From Prosthecobacter debontii (GTDB taxonomy: Bacteria; Verrucomicrobiota; Verrucomicrobiia; Chthoniobacterales; Chthoniobacteraceae): 52,737 nt of DNA. Position 1 is the first letter of the stretch, and the number at the start of each line of letters is the position of its first letter. The DNA is taken from positions 1 to 52,737 of the forward strand of contig CAMAUI010000018.1 of assembly GCA_945861385.1 (NCBI GenBank), written 5' to 3'. Under the pieces are notes generated by a model. That model saw only the letters and a program-made list of their open reading frames with translations. It was not told the origin of the DNA and searched no databases. Both the position numbers and the translations under genes were made by a program. Shown here piece after piece: positions 48,317 to 52,737 of the stretch.

Positions 48317-50139
48317 TCCGTTTTCCTCCGGTGGAAGAGCCACCACTCGAATGTGAACAAGGCGAATGCCACGAGCGTCAGCCATTGCCAGGGTGGCAGC
48401 GGGCCGGTGGCGAAAATGGAAGGGGCGGAGGCGCGCACGGACGTGGCGGGCACGCGGAGATCCGATTCCGCTGCGCTGAAAGTGTTCACCGCGATCCAGC
48501 GTGTCCCGCCGTTTTCGCTCACCGCGTAAAATCCGTTTTTCATCGGTTGCAGGAAGCGTGCGTCTGCCGGTGCGGGCAGCGGGCCGGATGGTGCGGAGGT
48601 GAGGGGCTCCGATGCGGCGCGTTGCGAACCCGTGAGTGGGATGATCTCGCCGGCCTGTGCCGCCGGGAGGGCGCTGGCTGTGTCGCCCGCGAGCCAGTGA
48701 AGCGTGTTGCTGATGAGCAGCGGGAATGCGACGCGGAGAGGAAGGTCGCTTTCAAGCAGATCGAATCCCAGCGCGGCGAATCGCCGGGTGCCGCGCGTGC
48801 CGGTGATGAGCAGCGCGTCGTCGAATGAGCGGAGCGGTGAGGCGGACAGCCATCCGCCGGAGGCCGGCGGTGTGAGCGCGGTCGCGCGGACGATGCTCAC
48901 GTTTTGCAGGCTGACTCCGCGCGTGGCGGGATGGGCCGGGTCAATCCCGGTGACCAGCGGATGATCGAGTTGCCTGGTGGTGGAAAAAGGCGTCCTTTTC
49001 AGGAACAGGAAATTGCCTTCTGCCTGCGCGAAGTCGAAGCCGGCGGGGAGCGTGGAATCGAAAATGACGGCCTCGAATTTTTCCGCGAGCGCGGGCTGCC
49101 ACGCCTCCGGGGCGATGAGTTGGAATTTCACCGAGGGATCCACGGCGAGCAGTTTTTCGAGGAAGGAGTTCCCGGCGGTGATGAGGAGAACGCGGTTCAG
49201 CCGTGCCGGTGGCAGCGTGGCGTAGGCGATGTTGTCGGATGCGAGGGCGTCGTCCGCGGTGATGCGCGCCGTGAGCCAGCCCTGCGCGGCGCGGGTGGGG
49301 CGTGTGAGGCCGGGGAGGATTTCCAACCGCCGCTCGCCGGGCTGGAGGGCGAAGGGTTTTACGTCGAGCGTGCGCCCGTCGAGTGTCAGTTCCAATTCCG
49401 TCCGCGCCGGCGTGGTGCCGAAGTTTTGCAGCTCGATGAGTGCCGCGCTCGTTGCTGGGTCCGCGGGAAGAGGGCGGGTGGCGAAGCGGGTGATTGCGAG
49501 GTTGTCGCGCGGGGTGGCGATCGCCGGTGCGATGAGCGCGGGGTCATCGGGCGTGCGGTCGCTGAGGAGGACGATTTGCCCGTCGCCACCGCGGCTCTTG
49601 AGCAATGAATCGGCGAGCCGCAGCGCGGCGGGGAGTTCGCCCGCGGTGTCCGTCGGGCGGATCGCATCGAGCGCATCGAGGAGGGGCTTCTGATCGGTGG
49701 AAAATGGCACCGCCACGGCGGGCGCGGCGTCGAGCGTGATGAGTGCAAACTGGCGGCTTTCGCCGGCCTGGCGTACCAGCGCGCGCGCGTGATCGAGCGC
49801 CTTGTCGAGCCGCTGCCGGCCGTCCGGCTCCACCGCCTGCATTCGCGCGCGAACATCGAGCACGATCACGGTGCTCGCGCCGGAATGCACGGCCTGCCGG
49901 AGCAGCGGGCGGGCGAGCGCGGCGACGAGGATTGAAAAAATCAGGACGTGCAGCAGCAGGGAGAGCCACTGGCGGAGTCGCTGGAAAAAGGCGCGGCGAC
50001 TGTTTTCGCCAAGCACCCGCTGCCAGAAAAGGTGTGTGCTGACGGACAGGCTGCGTCTTTTCAGGCGCAGGAAGTAGAGCGCCACGATCACCGGAAGACC
50101 GGCAAGAAACCAAGCTGCCCAGGGCTGGAGGAAAGTCAT
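48313..50139 (-). CDS. BatA-domain membrane protein with vWA-like region
   Basis: 608 residues. The N-terminus matches BatA (PF07584): FLQPWAAWFLAGLPVIVALYFLRLKRRSLSVSTHLFW, with a second membrane segment (LLLHVLIFSILVAALARPLL). A vWA-like domain follows (ASTVIVLDVRARMQA, lacking a canonical DxSxS, so metal binding is doubtful), then a long beta-rich domain and a C-terminal membrane helix (WQWLTLVAFALFTFEWWLF). It is the middle gene of a three-gene operon (DUF58, BatA/vWA, vWA-amidotransferase-like), overlapping the downstream gene by 4 bp. The group is often linked to MoxR chaperone systems for cell-envelope or metabolic assembly; the cargo here is unknown. Confidence 0.88.
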   Translation of the reverse strand: MTFLQPWAAWFLAGLPVIVALYFLRLKRRSLSVSTHLFWQRVLGENSRRAFFQRLRQWLSLLLHVLIFSILVAALARPLLRQAVHSGASTVIVLDVRARMQAVEPDGRQRLDKALDHARALVRQAGESRQFALITLDAAPAVAVPFSTDQKPLLDALDAIRPTDTAGELPAALRLADSLLKSRGGDGQIVLLSDRTPDDPALIAPAIATPRDNLAITRFATRPLPADPATSAALIELQNFGTTPARTELELTLDGRTLDVKPFALQPGERRLEILPGLTRPTRAAQGWLTARITADDALASDNIAYATLPPARLNRVLLITAGNSFLEKLLAVDPSVKFQLIAPEAWQPALAEKFEAVIFDSTLPAGFDFAQAEGNFLFLKRTPFSTTRQLDHPLVTGIDPAHPATRGVSLQNVSIVRATALTPPASGGWLSASPLRSFDDALLITGTRGTRRFAALGFDLLESDLPLRVAFPLLISNTLHWLAGDTASALPAAQAGEIIPLTGSQRAASEPLTSAPSGPLPAPADARFLQPMKNGFYAVSENGGTRWIAVNTFSAAESDLRVPATSVRASAPSIFATGPLPPWQWLTLVAFALFTFEWWLFHRRKTE

Positions 50140-50158
50140 GCGCTCGCGTGCCCCCTTC

Positions 50159-51067
50159 TCATTTCAGCATCACCCCGCCTCGCAAGACGCGGAGCACGAC
50201 ATTCTCAAACGCCATGTCCGTCGTCACCCGCGCGTGGCCGATGCCGCGTTGCACGCAGAAGGACTGGAGGCTGTCATTGAAAGTGGCGATCTCGGCGCGG
50301 TAACGCCTGAGCAGGGCCTCCGTGCTCGTCACATCGAGGCCCGCGCCGGTCTCGCATTCCACAAGGCGCAGGTCGCCGGTCTCGACGGGAGTGAGTTCGG
50401 CGGCATCGAGCACGTGCAGCACATGCGTCTCAAACTGGCAGTGGCGCAGCATGGCGAGCGGTTCCTCGAAGCCGGACGGATCGAAAAAATCGCTGATGAC
50501 GATGACCAGGCCCCGTCTTTTCACGCGCTGGGTGAAAGTGCGGATTCCAGCCAGCAGGTCTGTGCGCCGACCGGGGGCGGGCGGTGAGGAGAGGAACTCG
50601 AGCACGCTGTGGAAGTGGGCTTTTCCGCGCGCGACGCCGAGTTCCGAGAGAAGGCCGTCTGCGAGGAAGTGGATGTTGAGGGCGTCGAGGTTTGCGAGGG
50701 CGATGTAGGCAAGGGCGGCGGTGAGTTTTCGCGACTGGTCGAGCTTCGTGATGCGCCGTGCGCCTTGCGGCTGCCAGCGCATGGAGCTGCTGGCGTCCAC
50801 GAGGAAGCTCACAGGCAGATCCTGCTCGTGCTCGAAGAGCTTCACAAACAGGCGGTCGAGCCGCCCGAACGCGGACCAGTCAATGCTGCGCAGTTCGTCG
50901 CCTGGTGTGTACTCGCGGTGGTCGGCAAATTCGAGGCTGCTGCCGTGGGCGCGGCTCCTGCGCTCGGCGCGGCGCTCACCGCGGAAGAGCCGCCGCGCGA
51001 GCAGATGAAGCTGCTCGATTTTTGCCAGGAAGGCGGAGTCGAAAAGAGATGGCGCTTCGGCGCTCAC
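50159..51067 (-). CDS. DUF58 family protein
   Basis: 302 residues. The family hallmark EYTPGDELRSIDWSAFGRLDRLFVK lies near residue 55, followed by a vWA-like fold (VSFLVDASSSMRW, DxSxS) and GLVIVISDFFD. DUF58 proteins act in the cytoplasm beside BatA/vWA proteins and MoxR ATPases. No MoxR gene is present in this window, although MoxR is commonly encoded immediately upstream of DUF58; here that position is taken by ispF (155 bp away). Start at the ATG complement 51065-51067; the stop is 19 bp before the BatA gene start. Confidence 0.92.
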   Translation of the reverse strand: MSAEAPSLFDSAFLAKIEQLHLLARRLFRGERRAERRSRAHGSSLEFADHREYTPGDELRSIDWSAFGRLDRLFVKLFEHEQDLPVSFLVDASSSMRWQPQGARRITKLDQSRKLTAALAYIALANLDALNIHFLADGLLSELGVARGKAHFHSVLEFLSSPPAPGRRTDLLAGIRTFTQRVKRRGLVIVISDFFDPSGFEEPLAMLRHCQFETHVLHVLDAAELTPVETGDLRLVECETGAGLDVTSTEALLRRYRAEIATFNDSLQSFCVQRGIGHARVTTDMAFENVVLRVLRGGVMLK

Positions 51068-51222
51068 CGTTGCGGGGTGGGGGACTCGGTGGAGCTAGCC
51101 TTGCACCGGGGTGTGATGCTGCCGGGCGTTCGCCAAGTGCCGATGCCGCGGAGTGGTTTCATGTGTTTGGGAAATGCGCGCCAAGGGTTGGCGGCGCAGG
51201 GATCGGAGTCGAAGCAAAAACT

Positions 51223-51705
51223 CTACGTGCCGGGCAGCTCGATGCCCGCCACCGCCATCGCGGCGATGCCTTCGGCGCGGCCGATGAAGCCGAGCTGTTC
51301 ATTGGTGGTTGCCTTGATGCCGACGCGGCGCGGGTCGAGGCCGAGTGCGGCGGCGAGGTTCGCTTTCATCGCGGCGAGGTGCGGCGCGATCTTCGGCGCC
51401 TCGGCGATGAGCGATGCATCCACATTGATGACGCGCCCGCCGATGGCGAGGACGAGTGCGGCGGCTTTGCGGACGATTTCGAGGGAGGACATCCCGGCGC
51501 ACGCCGGGTCGGTGTTTGGAAAGTGATGGCCGATGTCCTGCTCGCCGATGGCGCCGAGGATGGCGTCGGCGATGGCGTGGCAGAGCACGTCGGCATCGCT
51601 GTGGCCGTCGAGGCCGCGGGGGTGCGGGATTTCGACGCCGCCGAGGATGAGCTTCCGCCCTTCGGCGAAGCGGTGGACGTCGTAGCCGGTTCCAACGAGG
51701 TTCAT
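51223..51705 (-). CDS. ispF: 2-C-methyl-D-erythritol 2,4-cyclodiphosphate synthase
   Basis: 160 residues, the normal size of IspF. It converts CDP-ME 2-phosphate to the 2,4-cyclodiphosphate in the MEP isoprenoid pathway (cytosolic trimer). Zinc-site motif GYDVHRF (Asp8 and His10 region), GHSDADVLCHAIADAILGA, DIGHHFPNTD, and the C-terminal ATTNEQLGFIGRAEGIAAMAV are all intact. Start at the ATG whose complement is 51703-51705, overlapping the preceding phosphatase stop by 4 bp (ATGA), so the two are coupled. No other MEP pathway gene is near. Confidence 0.97.
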   Translation of the reverse strand: MNLVGTGYDVHRFAEGRKLILGGVEIPHPRGLDGHSDADVLCHAIADAILGAIGEQDIGHHFPNTDPACAGMSSLEIVRKAAALVLAIGGRVINVDASLIAEAPKIAPHLAAMKANLAAALGLDPRRVGIKATTNEQLGFIGRAEGIAAMAVAGIELPGT

Positions 51706-52463
51706 TCCTGGGGAAGGAGCTGGAGGTTTCCACTCCATGCGCGGATGGAGAGTTTGCCCGGGGCGTCGTCGCGTTCGGTGACTTCGATTTTTCCGCCCGC
51801 ATTTTCCAGCAGGAGCTGGCCGGCGGCGATGTCCCACAAGCTCACGCTCTGCTCGATGTAGGCGTCGAGCCGCCCACACGCGACGTAGGCGAGGTCGAGC
51901 GCCGCGCTGCCCATGAGGCGGCATTTGCGGACGCGCTCGATGTAGCGGGGGAGCAGCGCGAGGCCGGCGTTGATGGTGGTTTTGTTTTTCGAGAAGCCGA
52001 TGCTCACGACGGCCTCGCCGAGGTCGGAGCGGTCGCTGACGCGGATGAGCTGGCCGTTCAGCAGCGACGGTGCGCCGAGAGCGGTCTGGAAAAGCTCATC
52101 GCGCTGCGGGTCGTACACGACACCGAGTTGGATGACATCCTTTCGCCGGAGGGCGATGCTCACGCAGTAGTGGGGGATGCCGTAGAAGTAGTTCACCGTG
52201 CCGTCGAGCGGATCCACGATCCACTGCCACTCGCTGCCCTGGTTCCCTGCGATGCCTTCCTCGCCGTAGAGCGCGTGATCGGGAAAGGCGGCGAGCAATT
52301 TTCGGGTGATGAGATCCTGTGCCTCGACATCGAGCGCGAGTTTTATGTCGTGGGCATGGAGTTCGTTCACCGCGGGTGGTTTTCCGAAGTGGCTGCGAAG
52401 GAGGCCGCCAGCCTCGAGGGCTGCGGCGACCGCTGTGGTGAGTGCGGCGGAAAGATCGGACAT
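51702..52463 (-). CDS. Inositol monophosphatase-family protein (SuhB/CysQ-like)
   Basis: 253 residues from the ATG at 52463 (MSDLSAALTTAVAAALEAGG), with an ATG at 52481 as alternative. Metal-binding motifs of the Li-sensitive phosphatase family: ALYGEEG (Glu), IVDPLDGTVNY (Asp-x-x-Asp-Gly), and WDIAAGQLLLENAGG. Members dephosphorylate myo-inositol-1-phosphate or other phosphates (PAP, histidinol-phosphate), so substrate is open. It is translationally coupled to ispF (4-bp overlap). The upstream open frame beyond 52481 is not needed for the fold and runs into the repeat element. Confidence 0.94.
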   Translation of the reverse strand: MSDLSAALTTAVAAALEAGGLLRSHFGKPPAVNELHAHDIKLALDVEAQDLITRKLLAAFPDHALYGEEGIAGNQGSEWQWIVDPLDGTVNYFYGIPHYCVSIALRRKDVIQLGVVYDPQRDELFQTALGAPSLLNGQLIRVSDRSDLGEAVVSIGFSKNKTTINAGLALLPRYIERVRKCRLMGSAALDLAYVACGRLDAYIEQSVSLWDIAAGQLLLENAGGKIEVTERDDAPGKLSIRAWSGNLQLLPQE

Positions 52464-52574
52464 GAGGACGGGATAGAGCATGCGATGATGGCGGGCAAGG
52501 CGCGCGCTCCATATATTGATGAAACGGCGGGATGGACTACAGCGATGGCTGGCTGAGTGCGCCGGAGGCGCTTT

Positions 52575-52714
52575 GGAAATTAGCTGGCGGCGTAAGCCAC
52601 CGGATCTTCGTCCACACGAATCGCGCCCCGGCAGGGGCGCTGGATCCGCCGCCCTTCCAGGGCGGGTTTCGTTTCCATGGCTGTTCCGGTGGCTTACGCC
52701 ACCGGCTAATTTCC
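52575..52714. repeat. Three-hairpin inverted-repeat element
   Basis: Outer 30-bp arms at 52575-52604 and 52685-52714 pair with two mismatches (core GGCTTACGCC with its complement). Inside are two further hairpins: GCGCCCC/GGGGCGC (52623-52629/52634-52640) and CCGCCCT/AGGGCGG (52649-52655/52659-52665), giving a cloverleaf-like fold. It lies upstream of the phosphatase/ispF operon. Dispersed repeats of this kind are, from memory, common in Verrucomicrobia and Planctomycetes. Confidence 0.8.
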
Positions 52715-52737
52715 GTCGTGCCTCCGGCACAAAATCA

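Overview
The window looks like a chromosomal segment of a GC-rich member of the Verrucomicrobiota (a planctomycete is less likely). The evidence is two pairs of planctomycete-type cytochrome (DUF1549/DUF1553) and DUF1501 genes, a giant secreted protein with DUF11 modules and a glycine-rich tail, and several interspersed inverted repeats whose translations (GFQPV, ECGGLTPL, GDRNVAPP types) I recall from verrucomicrobial and planctomycete genomes. I see no tRNA, rRNA, CRISPR array, transposase or phage gene.

Layout. 1-1885 (minus): a peptide-type ABC ATPase followed by rodA, which is cut by the window edge. 1935-17978 (plus): a tightly packed run, probably one or two operons. It holds two tandem PSCyt/DUF1501 pairs, an SDR oxidoreductase, a complete ribose-type sugar ABC importer (lipoprotein, double ATPase, permease), a secreted alpha/beta hydrolase and an FGGY (ribulokinase-like) kinase. 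18010-33129 (minus): sugar-catabolic genes (amidohydrolase/lactonase, zinc dehydrogenase, aldo-keto reductase, FucU/RbsD mutarotase, TIM-barrel isomerase, large cupin protein), interrupted by a two-gene nucleotidyltransferase unit and a 2662-residue secreted lectin/beta-propeller/DUF11 protein. Together they suggest import and non-phosphorylative oxidation of a deoxy- or L-sugar such as L-fucose, plus a kinase route. No sugar acid dehydratase or aldolase is visible.

33217-35991 (plus): a DUF2314 lipoprotein, then an unusual single gene that joins low-molecular-weight phosphatase, RpiB and GlyA. 36004-45693 is a signalling island: two large histidine kinases and two response regulators on plus, and a receiver plus a receiver-kinase gene on minus. 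It is flanked by two copies of the last ~115 bp of the vWA gene that follows (36004-36118 and 45713-45827), so it appears to have been inserted or rearranged there. Inside it, two convergent kinase genes have lost their proper ends and run into each other's antisense strand. 45713-51067 (minus) is a DUF58, BatA/vWA, vWA/amidotransferase-like operon. 51223-52463 (minus) is an inositol monophosphatase-family gene coupled to ispF. The window ends in a three-hairpin repeat element.

Start codons are often uncertain because few genes have clear Shine-Dalgarno sequences; the choices are explained per gene. All functional calls come from reading motifs; no database search was run.
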